DNA from: Acidimicrobiales bacterium
Lineage (GTDB): Bacteria; Actinomycetota; Acidimicrobiia; Acidimicrobiales; Aldehydirespiratoraceae
Direction: 5' to 3'
Assembly: GCA_029263195.1 (NCBI GenBank)
Contig: JAJCXX010000043.1
Span: 1-33,517 of the forward strand
DNA length: 33,517 nucleotides
How positions within the stretch are numbered: position 1 is the stretch's first letter; each line of letters opens with the position of its first letter. This document shows, piece by piece, positions 16,828 to 25,115 of this stretch. A program made the translations under genes and the position numbers. The notes below the pieces were generated by a model that was not told the origin of the DNA, made no database searches, and saw nothing but the letters and a program-made list of their open reading frames with translations.

Positions 16828-17283
16828 GATTCCTCCTTTGCCGAGCGGTCCGCCTCGGCTTGTTGCGTCCGGAGCGAACGCTACCAGTGGTTGCGAGGTG
16901 GACCCCCGACCCAACGCCGTGCCGTCGGCAGAGCCAACCGCCCAGATGGATGCTTGGAGGCTGCGCAGAGTGTCGGGGTCGTCATGGCTGTGGGCTCGAA
17001 TCTGAAGCCCGAAGGATCATCGAAACTCACACATAGAGTCCCTTGGCCCTAGACCGATTGCGGGGCGGTATGGCACGGTTGAACAGACAAGTCACGTCGT
17101 GAGAATCCGGGTGCCGGGATCTCGGCCCAGGCTTCGCGCGGCTCAGACCCAACATGAAACGGTGACCGTACAGACTCCTTTCCGACGTGGAAGAGGATCG
17201 ATTGCCATGACCGAACACCCAACGGGGTCGTGCCGTCAACAGCATGAGATGCGATCCCGCGCGAGGGAGAGAGGAATCGGTTG
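16828..17283. other. Divergent intergenic region, 456 bp
   Basis: This stretch separates the lipoprotein gene from the histidine kinase gene and must hold both promoters. Open frames crossing it are only extensions of reading frames opposite real genes. I see no RNA gene, no repeat and no convincing -35/-10 pair. Confidence 0.5.
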
Positions 17284-18747
17284 ATGAGTGCGCCCGAACT
17301 CGCAGTAGCGAAACCGGCACGCCTTGACGTGCGCGAACGATTCGATCGCGGTCTCGGGAGTGCAAAGCGGGCTGTCGGAGGCTTCAGCGTCAGGACCAAG
17401 ATTCTCGGCATCATCCTCGCCCTGACCACCGTGCTCGGATTGGTCGTCACATTGGAGGTGCGTTCGGTCATGTCCGACGTCCTCGCGAGCGAATTCGACG
17501 ATCGTGGCATAGCAATAGCTGATGCGGTGGCGGCCAGGGTCGGTACGGCGCTCCTGGTCGGCGACACAGACGCGATTTCCGAATTGTTGTCGGACGAAAT
17601 AGCGAGCCATCCCGACGCGATATATGCCGTCGTTCTGGATGCCAACGGCCAAGTCTTGGCCGATACGTTCGGCGACGAGGGGCTAACGGTCGATCTCTCC
17701 GAGGGCCAAACTTCGGCGAGTCAGACGACTACCCAATATTTGGATTTCGAAATCGATGTCGGCGCTGTCCACGAATTCGAAGCGCCGATCATCGGCGGGA
17801 CAGAGGGCGTTGTCCGGTTGGCTCTGAGCGAATCGCGGTCGACGAACCTGATCACTGGCCTCACCAACCGCGTGGTCATGACGATGGTGTTGGTCGGTCT
17901 GATCGGCGTGGCCGCCGCGAGTGTTCTGACGTGGCTGCTCACGCGACCGATCGCCGATCTGGTTGATGTAACTCGTGACGTCGGATGCGGCGACATCTCC
18001 GCTCCTGCCCGACGTTGGTCAGGCGACGAGATCGGTGCGCTCGGCCTGGCATTCGACCGAATGGCGATCGATCTGAAGGGGAGCCAGCAAACCATCGCGG
18101 AGAACGAAGCCGTCCGGACACGGTTGCTCGAGCAGTTGATCCACGCCCAGGAAGCAGAGCGGAAACGGATCGCACGAGACCTTCACGACACGGTCGGCCA
18201 GGCCCTCAGCTCAATGATGGTGGGAATGGCCGCACTCACACAGTCTGGAGCGGACGAGACGGTTGTCGCCAAACGAAAAGAGCTTCAACAGTTGGCCGAG
18301 GAGACACTGGATCAGGTCCGGCAGATGAGCCGTGAACTCCGACCCAGCGCACTCGATGATCTCGGCTTGGCGGCAGCGCTCAATCTCTACTCACAGGACT
18401 TTGGTGTTCTCCACCCGCACATGAGCGTCGACCTCCATGTCGAGCTGCCAAGTCGTCTCGCACCCACTACCGAGACAAATCTCTACCGCATCGTGCAGGA
18501 GGCGATGACCAACGCCGCGCGCCACGGCGCTTCGCACCAACTGAGCGTTGTGGTGACGATGCGCGGCGGGAGGGTCAGAGCGATCGTCGAGGACGATGGC
18601 GAGGGCTTTGATCCCGTCGCGGTACGAAAGAGTGGTCAGAGCGTCGGGATTCACGGCATGCAGGAGAGGGCCGAAATCCTGGGCGGCCGGATCGCCATCG
18701 AGAGCGGCCGAGACGGCACGACGGTATTCGTCGAAGTACCGACATGA
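17284..18747 (+). CDS. NarX-type sensor histidine kinase
   Basis: 487 residues from ATG 17284, with a purine-rich GAGAGAGGAA upstream (a TTG at 17281 is in frame). Two membrane helices (about 40-58 and 198-219) enclose an external sensor region of some 135 residues. A HAMP domain follows (RPIADLVDVTRDVGCGDIS), then a HisKA_3 dimerisation domain with the phosphoacceptor His301 in ARDLHDTVGQ, and a HATPase domain with NLYRIVQEAMTNAARHG, VEDDGEGFD and SVGIHGMQERAEILGG. It overlaps the response regulator by four bases, so they form a pair. The molybdoenzyme operon starts 160 bases after the regulator on the same strand, so sensing of an electron acceptor or donor for that enzyme is likely but unproven. 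Confidence 0.92.
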   Translation: MSAPELAVAKPARLDVRERFDRGLGSAKRAVGGFSVRTKILGIILALTTVLGLVVTLEVRSVMSDVLASEFDDRGIAIADAVAARVGTALLVGDTDAISELLSDEIASHPDAIYAVVLDANGQVLADTFGDEGLTVDLSEGQTSASQTTTQYLDFEIDVGAVHEFEAPIIGGTEGVVRLALSESRSTNLITGLTNRVVMTMVLVGLIGVAAASVLTWLLTRPIADLVDVTRDVGCGDISAPARRWSGDEIGALGLAFDRMAIDLKGSQQTIAENEAVRTRLLEQLIHAQEAERKRIARDLHDTVGQALSSMMVGMAALTQSGADETVVAKRKELQQLAEETLDQVRQMSRELRPSALDDLGLAAALNLYSQDFGVLHPHMSVDLHVELPSRLAPTTETNLYRIVQEAMTNAARHGASHQLSVVVTMRGGRVRAIVEDDGEGFDPVAVRKSGQSVGIHGMQERAEILGGRIAIESGRDGTTVFVEVPT

Positions 18748-19415
18748 CATCGATTCGAGTGCTTCTCGCCGACGACCACACGGTGCTGAGAGCCGGGCTG
18801 AAAGCTTTGCTGGAGGCGGAGGCCGACATAGAGGTGGTCGGTGAGGCGGAGGACGGCCTCGACTGCGTCGGCCGAGGCGTTGAACTTCAACCCGACGTCA
18901 TACTGCTCGACATCAACATGCCGCATTGCAACGGGCTGGAGGCACTTGTCCAGATCGAACAACTGTGCCCGAATACCAGGGTGCTCGTCCTCACGATGAT
19001 GGATGATGTTGCCTACGTCCGACAGGTGCTCGCTTCCGGCGGCGCCGGCTACGTACTCAAGCAGGCCGCCGGCGACGAACTCATATCCGCTGTTCGTACC
19101 GTGCAGGACGGCGGCGTATTCCTTCACCCTCACCACGCGTTGGCGTTGGCTGGCGAAGCGTCGGACTCGGGCACTTCTTCAACCGGCTCGGCCGCACTGG
19201 ACGAGAAGCAGACCAGACTTCGATCACTGAGCGATCGCGAGACAGAGGTCTTCCGTCTCGTAGCGCTGGGCCACAGCAACGCCGAGATAGCCGAAGTCAT
19301 GTTTCTCAGCGTGAAGACCATCGAAAGCTACAAGGCACGTCTGAAGAGAAAGCTCGGCATCACCACTCGATCCGAACTGGTGAGATTGGCCTTGGACCTC
19401 GAGATCCTCAGCTAG
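18744..19415 (+). CDS. NarL/LuxR-family response regulator
   Basis: 223 residues, ATGA overlap with the kinase. The receiver domain has the acidic pair D10-D11, phosphoacceptor Asp56 (VILLDINMP) and conserved Lys in GYVLKQAAGDEL. A linker of about 30 residues leads to a LuxR-type helix-turn-helix (LSDRETEVFRLVALGHSNAEIA, then VKTIESYKARLKRKLG). It should bind DNA as a dimer after phosphorylation by the upstream kinase. The nearest candidate target is the molybdoenzyme operon immediately downstream, whose leader has three related elements. Confidence 0.93.
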   Translation: MTSIRVLLADDHTVLRAGLKALLEAEADIEVVGEAEDGLDCVGRGVELQPDVILLDINMPHCNGLEALVQIEQLCPNTRVLVLTMMDDVAYVRQVLASGGAGYVLKQAAGDELISAVRTVQDGGVFLHPHHALALAGEASDSGTSSTGSAALDEKQTRLRSLSDRETEVFRLVALGHSNAEIAEVMFLSVKTIESYKARLKRKLGITTRSELVRLALDLEILS

Positions 19416-19454
19416 CGGCGGGGACTCGTATCGATCGGACCCACCTGTCAGGTA

Positions 19455-19523
19455 TTTCCCTACAGCATCTGTCGAGAATCCACGGGAAATCCCCTACATG
19501 GCCAAGGGAATCTCCCGCTACCG
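19455..19523 (+). promoter_or_regulatory. Three related elements upstream of molybdoenzyme operon
   Basis: TATTTCCCTAC (19455-19465), AAATCCCCTAC (19489-19499) and AATCTCCCGCTAC (19511-19523) share an AAT(T/C)CCC..CTAC core. The second and third are also small dyads of the form GGGA-N2/3-TCCC (19486-19495 and about 19508-19518). They lie 55-120 bases before the start codon, between the regulator gene and its probable target, so they are candidate operators. Confidence 0.35.
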
Positions 19524-19577
19524 GTTTCGACGGACCCGTGATCCCATGGAACGAAGGCTGACGGAGGAGAAGCACGT

Positions 19578-22187
19578 ATGCCCAAGGTCAATCGCCGCAC
19601 GTTCGTGAAAGGTTCGGCAACGGTCGCCGGAACAGCCATTGTTGCCGACCAATTCCTCTTCGGCTCCGCCGCCAGCGTCACCGCGGCCCAGGGCACCGAA
19701 ATTGTCGGCCCGGTCGAGGACTTTGTTGCCACCACCTGCTGGATCGGGAAGCAGGACTGCGGCATGATCGCGCGTCGAATCGACGGCCGCGTGGTCAAGT
19801 TCGAAGGCAATCCCACCAATCCTCGAAACGTCGGGACCCTGTGCCCGAAAGGGCAGGCACAAATCCAAGCTCTCTATGATCCCAACCGGGTCAAGTGGCC
19901 GCTGGTCAGAACCAATGAGAAAGGCGTCAGCGGCGAATGGCGCCGCGCTTCGTGGGACGAGGCCCTCGACATGGTGGCCGATGTCGTCAAGGAAGTTCGC
20001 TCCCGCGACCCGAAGAAGGTGTTGTGGCAGAAGGGCCGAAGCAAGGCCAAGGATTTCTACGACGACGCCTTCGTGAAGTCCACAGGAGCATCGAAACTCG
20101 GGCACGGGGCGTTCTGCTCCGATGTCGGCTACCGGGCGCTCGAATACACCCTCGGTACCCACGCAGTTCTCCACCCCGACTTCCGATACTGCAACTACAT
20201 GCTGTCCTGGGGGTGGAACATCACCAATGCCGGCGGGAACAAGTTCTGCTGGCTGACTTGGCCGCGACACATGGTCAAGGCACGGGAACGTGGGATGAAG
20301 ATCACCCATCTTGATCCGCGTCTCAGGAGCGCCGGCCCGTTCGCCGACACGTGGTTGCCGATTCGACCCGCAACCGACATGGCGATGGCGCTTGCCATCT
20401 GCCGGGAACTCATCGCCCTCGGTCACATCGATCGGCCCTATCTGACGACTTATACGAACGCACCGTTCTTGGTCAAGGCAGATGGCATGGTCGCCAAGGT
20501 CACCATCGGTGAGGGTGAAGAAGCCGAGGAGATCGGACTGGTCTGGGACGACGCCACCGGGACTGCCGTGCCGTTCGGTGAGGTCGAGAACCCGGCACTC
20601 GAGGGCGAGTTCCAGCTCGATGGCCAAACCGTGAGACCGGCATTCCAACTGTTCAAGGAGCAAGTCGAGACCAACACCCCGGAATGGGCTGCCGACATCA
20701 CGGGACTCACGGCAGATCAGATCCGCAAGGTGGCGAGCGAATTCGGCGAGAACGCCCAGATCGGTGCGACCATCGTCGTCGACGGCGTCGAGGTTCCCTA
20801 CCGGCCGGTCGGGATCATGGCGTATCACATGGCCCAACAAGAACTGGGGCTGCAGACGGTTCGCGCCATGACCATGGTGCCCATGTTGGTCGGTGCCGTC
20901 GGTGCGGCCGGAGGCCAACTCTCCGATTTCACGTGGAAGATCCACAAGAACTACGCCAAATTCGAGAAGCTGACGGTCGAAGATCCGCCCTACGACTTCA
21001 TCCTCAACAAGAGCAAGTACTTCCCGATCAACACGGGCTTCCCTGGGATGGTCGCGAAGGTGATGATCGATCCGGAGCGGTACGGGGTGGAGGAACTGCC
21101 CGAAGTTGCAATCCTCCACATGGTCAACCCGTTGAACTCCTTCCCGTCACAAAAGGAGTACTTGGAGTCCTACGGAAAGTTCAAGTTCGTTGCTGTGGTG
21201 AGCCCTTGGCTCTCCGAGACAGCCGACTACTTCGCCGACGTCGTGCTGCCGGCTGCGACGATCGAGAAGTACGAGGGTCCGACTTCGGCCACCGACCAAT
21301 ACGTCGATGCCGTGACACTTCGCATTCCCCCGATGGAACCCCTCTTCGAGTCAAAGGGGGAGATCGACATCTACATGGATCTGTGCGAAAGGATCGGTGT
21401 CCTGTTCGGCGAAGACGGCTACCTGTCGATCGTGAACAAGGAACTCAAGCTCACAGATACCGAGTTTGTGCTTCCGCTGGATCAGAAACCACAGGTCCGT
21501 GACATCTTCGATCGGTGGTCGCGATCTCAGGGCATCGATGAGGGCATCGAGTTCTTCGAGGATCCGGCCAACGGAACGTTCATCAAGGGTCCGGTGAAGC
21601 CCACGAAGATCTACGGCTACGTCGCCGATCCGCCGTTCGGAGGTGCTCTCCACCGGTTCTACGGCGAGAGTCTGCTCGATGCCCAGAACCAGATGAAAGC
21701 GAAGGGTGCTGAGGAGATCTATTGGCAGGACTACATCGCGTTGCCGAAGTGGCGGCAACCGACCATGGAGTCTTCCCCGGGAGAGTACGAGTTCTACCTG
21801 ATCAGCTATCACCAGATCGAGCACAAGCAAGCTCGTACCAGTTTCGTGCCGCTGCTGGCCGAACTCGCACCGGGTTCACGGCTCGACATCAACCCCGAGT
21901 CGGCGGAGCGGCTCGGAATCGGCGACGGAGACACGGTGACGGTCGAGTCTCAGAACGCGGTTACCGGCGAGACCAGAAGCCTGGTCACCCAGGCCACCTA
22001 CTGCGATGCAATCAGGCCGGACACCGTGGCGATGCCTCACCACTTCGGCATGTGGACCCATCCGCAGAACAAGGGACAGGGGGCATCCGCGAACGAAATC
22101 TATTTCACGGGCGAGGGGTACATGACCAACACCGCAGATCAGTCGTTCCACGTGAAAGTGAAAGTCACGAGAGGAGGTGAGCTCTGA
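19578..22187 (+). CDS. Tat-exported molybdopterin oxidoreductase, catalytic subunit (PsrA/PhsA/TtrA-like)
   Basis: 869 residues, with GGAGGAG ahead of the ATG. The Tat signal is NRRTFVKG plus a hydrophobic stretch. The N-terminal Fe-S region is C54-x2-G57-x3-C61-x27-C89: spacing is that of the usual four-Cys cluster, but Gly occupies the second Cys position. GTLCPKG and the following YDPNRVKWPL are typical of the DMSO reductase superfamily. Cys180 (HGAFCSDVGY) stands where the molybdenum ligand is expected. The domains for bis-MGD binding continue (THLDPRLRSAG, LHMVNPLNSFP, and a C-terminal MPHHFGMWTHPQNKGQGASAN). With the next two genes it forms a membrane complex of the Psr/Phs/Ttr/Arr/Soe type acting outside the membrane. 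I cannot assign the substrate; sulfur compounds or arsenic species are the family options. Confidence 0.88.
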   Translation: MPKVNRRTFVKGSATVAGTAIVADQFLFGSAASVTAAQGTEIVGPVEDFVATTCWIGKQDCGMIARRIDGRVVKFEGNPTNPRNVGTLCPKGQAQIQALYDPNRVKWPLVRTNEKGVSGEWRRASWDEALDMVADVVKEVRSRDPKKVLWQKGRSKAKDFYDDAFVKSTGASKLGHGAFCSDVGYRALEYTLGTHAVLHPDFRYCNYMLSWGWNITNAGGNKFCWLTWPRHMVKARERGMKITHLDPRLRSAGPFADTWLPIRPATDMAMALAICRELIALGHIDRPYLTTYTNAPFLVKADGMVAKVTIGEGEEAEEIGLVWDDATGTAVPFGEVENPALEGEFQLDGQTVRPAFQLFKEQVETNTPEWAADITGLTADQIRKVASEFGENAQIGATIVVDGVEVPYRPVGIMAYHMAQQELGLQTVRAMTMVPMLVGAVGAAGGQLSDFTWKIHKNYAKFEKLTVEDPPYDFILNKSKYFPINTGFPGMVAKVMIDPERYGVEELPEVAILHMVNPLNSFPSQKEYLESYGKFKFVAVVSPWLSETADYFADVVLPAATIEKYEGPTSATDQYVDAVTLRIPPMEPLFESKGEIDIYMDLCERIGVLFGEDGYLSIVNKELKLTDTEFVLPLDQKPQVRDIFDRWSRSQGIDEGIEFFEDPANGTFIKGPVKPTKIYGYVADPPFGGALHRFYGESLLDAQNQMKAKGAEEIYWQDYIALPKWRQPTMESSPGEYEFYLISYHQIEHKQARTSFVPLLAELAPGSRLDINPESAERLGIGDGDTVTVESQNAVTGETRSLVTQATYCDAIRPDTVAMPHHFGMWTHPQNKGQGASANEIYFTGEGYMTNTADQSFHVKVKVTRGGEL

Positions 22188-22930
22188 TGACGAAGTACTC
22201 GATGGTCGTGGATCTTGAACGCTGCCAGGGATGCCGCGCATGCATGACTGCCTGCAAGATCGAGAACAACACGGTGCAAAGCAACTTCTGGATGTATGTC
22301 TTTCGCTTCGAGGAGGGCACCTTCCCCGAGACGGAGATGAGCTTCCTGCCACGGCCCTGCCAGCACTGCGACAACGCCCCTTGTGCCAAGGTCTGTCCGG
22401 TCGGGGCCAGGTTCAAGCGTGAGGACGGGATCGTCCTCACCGACGCCGACCGTTGCATTGGTTGCCGTTACTGCGAGCTGGCCTGCCCCTATGGCGTCAA
22501 CTACTACAACTGGCAGACACCCGAGAAGGGCCAGTACGACATTGTGGATTGGCACGACGACAACATCCAGACTGCCACCGGCGGAGCGATACCGCCCTAT
22601 CGCAACCCGGACCTCGACGGACTCTACGGTGAGGAGCAACTCCGAACCGCCGGCGGAGGACACGCCAAGGGGATCATCGAAAAATGCACGTTCTGCGTGC
22701 ATCGAGTGGAGAAGGGTCAGTTGCCCGCTTGCGTCGACACCTGTCCCACCGACGCTCTTGTGTTCGGCGACATCGACGATGTCGAGTCGCCGATCAGTCT
22801 CTACCTCAGGGGCAGGAGTTCATGGCAACTGCTCGAAGAAGCAGGTACCAAACCCAACGTCTACTACGTCGGAGGCAAACCCCCGAACAAGGAGCTCAAG
22901 GAAATCGAGCGGCCGAAAGTGACGGTGTGA
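22187..22930 (+). CDS. Four-cluster ferredoxin subunit of the molybdoenzyme (DmsB/PsrB-like)
   Basis: 247 residues; ATG shares a base with the preceding stop and has AGGAGGTGAG upstream. Four groups of Cys give the pattern for four [4Fe-4S] clusters: CQGCRACMTACK, CQHCDNAPCAKVCP, CIGCRYCELACP, and CTFCVH..CVDTCP. There is no signal peptide, which is normal for this subunit because it is co-exported with the Tat-bearing catalytic subunit. It passes electrons between the molybdenum subunit and the NrfD membrane subunit encoded one base downstream. The length and cluster order are typical of the family, and the gene looks intact. Confidence 0.95.
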   Translation: MTKYSMVVDLERCQGCRACMTACKIENNTVQSNFWMYVFRFEEGTFPETEMSFLPRPCQHCDNAPCAKVCPVGARFKREDGIVLTDADRCIGCRYCELACPYGVNYYNWQTPEKGQYDIVDWHDDNIQTATGGAIPPYRNPDLDGLYGEEQLRTAGGGHAKGIIEKCTFCVHRVEKGQLPACVDTCPTDALVFGDIDDVESPISLYLRGRSSWQLLEEAGTKPNVYYVGGKPPNKELKEIERPKVTV

Positions 22931-22931
22931 C

Positions 22932-24257
22932 ATGGCAGTTGAAACAAGAATCGACGCCGGACTTCCCCAAGGAGTGGGACGACTGAGTGCTGGATGGAAA
23001 GTGTTCATCTTGGCGGCGGTGGCCGTCCTCGGATTCGGTGTGTTCGCCTACTGGTACGAAGTATCCAACGGAATGTCGGTGACAAGCCTGCGCAGCACAG
23101 GGACCATGGGTGGCGCCACGTGGGGCCTCTACATCGTGATGGTCGAGTACTTCATCGGTGTCAGCCTCGCTGGTGTCGTCATCGCCTCGGTCAGTCGGGT
23201 GTTCCGAATAGTTGAGCTCCGACCGATCGTTCGCATCGCCGAGTTATTGACCGTGGCTTCTCTGATGGTCGGCCTTATTGCTGTTGTCATCGATCTGGGG
23301 AAGCCGATCCGCGGCATCAAGAACATGTTGCTGTACGCCCGACCGCAGTCGCCCTTTTTCGGCACCTTCACTCTGGTCGCCGGCGGGGTCTTCATGACGG
23401 CTCTGGCATATCTCTTCCTGGGCGGTCGTCGAGATGCGGCGCAACTGGCTGAGGTCCCATCGCGATTGCAACGGTTTCACCGGCTCTGGGCCTCGGGCTA
23501 CATCGATTCCGCCGGACAACGCGAACGTCACCGCCGGGTGATGTTCTGGCTTTCGGTGGGCATCGTGCCGCTCATCGTCGTCGCATTGTCGACAGAGGGG
23601 CTGGTATTCGGTGTCCAAGTAGGCCGACCAGGCTGGTTCGGTTCGCTTCAGGGGCCCGATTTCCTGGTCCTTGCCGCGGCGTCCGGTCTTGCCAACCTGG
23701 TTGTGCTGAGCGCGATCGTTCGCCGGTCCCTGGGTGATTGGAATCGACTGGACGCCGACGTGTTCAAGTGGCTCGGGCGGTTCCTGCTGGTGGCATCGGC
23801 GGCGGCGATCTACTTCATGGTCGTCGAGTTGTTCACCTTGTTGTATGCCACGCCCAGCAACGAGCGTCAGCTCGCAGATTCACTCCTGAAGGGCACCTAC
23901 GCGTGGATCTTCTGGCTGTCGATCGGTCTGATGACCCTGGGCCTTGCGCTGCTGATCTGGCAGGCCGCCACCGCCAAATGGCGCATCGGCACCCTGGTGG
24001 TGGCCAGCGTCGCCATCTCAACGGCGGCACTCGCCGAGCGCTACCTGACGGTCATACCATCGCAGACCCATGCGACTCTTCTTCCCTACGACACGGGATC
24101 CTATTTCCCCAACTGGGTCGAATTCGCAGTGGTAGCGGGGCTCTTCGCCTTCGGAGCGTTGCTCATCGGCATGTTCATGAAGGTGTTCCCTATCATCCCG
24201 ATTCGAGACGACATTGTCCCGATACCAGACGAGGAAGTGGAGGCGACCAATGCGTAG
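22932..24257 (+). CDS. NrfD-family membrane subunit (quinone-interacting)
   Basis: 441 residues, starting one base after the ferredoxin stop. Eight to nine hydrophobic helices are visible, beginning VFILAAVAVLGFGVFAYWY, then GLYIVMVEYFIGVSLAGVV, LLTVASLMVGLIAVVIDLG and so on. The loop after the third helix (GKPIRGIKNMLLYARPQSP) is typical of NrfD/PsrC proteins, which exchange electrons with menaquinone. A soluble loop of about 50 residues (GGRRDAAQLAEVPSRLQRF) lies between helices in the middle. The C-terminus is cytoplasmic and acidic. It anchors the two exported subunits. The last eight bases overlap the next small gene. Confidence 0.93.
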   Translation: MAVETRIDAGLPQGVGRLSAGWKVFILAAVAVLGFGVFAYWYEVSNGMSVTSLRSTGTMGGATWGLYIVMVEYFIGVSLAGVVIASVSRVFRIVELRPIVRIAELLTVASLMVGLIAVVIDLGKPIRGIKNMLLYARPQSPFFGTFTLVAGGVFMTALAYLFLGGRRDAAQLAEVPSRLQRFHRLWASGYIDSAGQRERHRRVMFWLSVGIVPLIVVALSTEGLVFGVQVGRPGWFGSLQGPDFLVLAAASGLANLVVLSAIVRRSLGDWNRLDADVFKWLGRFLLVASAAAIYFMVVELFTLLYATPSNERQLADSLLKGTYAWIFWLSIGLMTLGLALLIWQAATAKWRIGTLVVASVAISTAALAERYLTVIPSQTHATLLPYDTGSYFPNWVEFAVVAGLFAFGALLIGMFMKVFPIIPIRDDIVPIPDEEVEATNA

Positions 24258-24456
24258 GACCGTAACAGTGGGCCTGATACTCAACGGATTGGCATTCATG
24301 CTGATCGGCTTTCTCTCATCGGCCCCGTGGGGGACCGACTCGGTGAGCAACAGCAACCCGGCCTTCGCGGGCGCGCCGCTGTTGTTTCTGTTCGGGATCT
24401 TGTCCGTGGTGTCGTCGGCTGTGCTCTACGAAGTGTTGCCCGACAGGCGTCGATGA
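24250..24456 (+). CDS. Small two-TM protein of the molybdoenzyme operon
   Basis: 68 residues from ATG 24250, with GGAGGCG ahead; a longer frame from 24214 lies inside the NrfD gene and is less likely. Two hydrophobic helices (VGLILNGLAFMLIGFL and APLLFLFGILSVVSSAVLY) are joined by a short polar loop. It overlaps the NrfD gene by eight bases and the TorD-type gene by four, so it is a real operon member. No family is recognised. A small accessory membrane subunit that stabilises the NrfD part is the simplest inference. Confidence 0.7.
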   Translation: MRRTVTVGLILNGLAFMLIGFLSSAPWGTDSVSNSNPAFAGAPLLFLFGILSVVSSAVLYEVLPDRRR

Positions 24457-25115
24457 CGACAGGCTCCACCGATATCGCCCGAACCCGACAGGGGCTCTAT
24501 CGATTTCTTGGAGGGGCCTTTCTGCCACCCGACGCGAAGCAGTTCGATCTGTTGGCCGGAGCCGTCGGCATCATGGCCGATCGTGACATCGACCAGTTCG
24601 CGTTCGGGCCTGCTTGGCGAAGACTAGGCCGTCATTTTCCCGTCGATGTAGCCGACGGCGGTCTCGACGTCGGCTACGTGCGGCTATTCGCATCGGGGAT
24701 GGCGCGGCGGGTTAGTCCGCCTACCGAATCGCACTACAGAGTCGTGATGCGGGGAGGCGAAATAGCTGAATTCGTTGCCGGATTGCAGGGTGAATACCGG
24801 TCCATGGGCATCGCGTCCGTCGGCGGAGAAGAGGCTCCCGATCACATCTCGACCGAACTCGAGGTCATGTCACACCTGTGTGATCGGGAGGCGAGCGCCT
24901 GGCTGGACGATCAGATTGTGGGTGTCGAGGAGGTGCTCGATCTCGAGAGCCAGTTCCTGCGTCAGCATCTAGCCGTGTGGATCCCGCCGTTCCGCGACCT
25001 TGTTCATGCCTCCGATCCGTTGCCGTTCTATCTCGATTTGGTCGATATGGTTCATGCGTTCGTGGTTCACGACAGAGACTATGTGAATCTGATTCGACGG
25101 GGGATGGCCGAGTGA
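24453..25115 (+). CDS. TorD-family molybdoenzyme chaperone
   Basis: 220 residues from ATG 24453 (ATGA overlap); an upstream extension to 24327 only reads through the small gene. The all-helical pattern and the sequence YVRLFASGMARRVSPPTESHY match the TorD/DmsD/NarJ group, whose members bind the Tat signal of a molybdoenzyme and hold it until cofactor is inserted. The partner is evidently the catalytic subunit encoded in the same operon. The helix near the C-terminus (FYLDLVDMVHAFVVHDRDYV) is also typical. Its stop overlaps the GTG start of the next gene by four bases. Confidence 0.85.
   Translation: MTTGSTDIARTRQGLYRFLGGAFLPPDAKQFDLLAGAVGIMADRDIDQFAFGPAWRRLGRHFPVDVADGGLDVGYVRLFASGMARRVSPPTESHYRVVMRGGEIAEFVAGLQGEYRSMGIASVGGEEAPDHISTELEVMSHLCDREASAWLDDQIVGVEEVLDLESQFLRQHLAVWIPPFRDLVHASDPLPFYLDLVDMVHAFVVHDRDYVNLIRRGMAE

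Noticed and set aside
16219..17052. 277-codon + strand frame across the lipoprotein
   Set aside because: Antisense of the lipoprotein gene, Arg/Gly-rich; the lipoprotein has a lipobox and a clear ribosome binding site.
19518..21119. 533-codon minus-strand frame opposite the molybdoenzyme
   Set aside because: Shadow frame; the + strand has Tat, Fe-S and molybdopterin motifs throughout.
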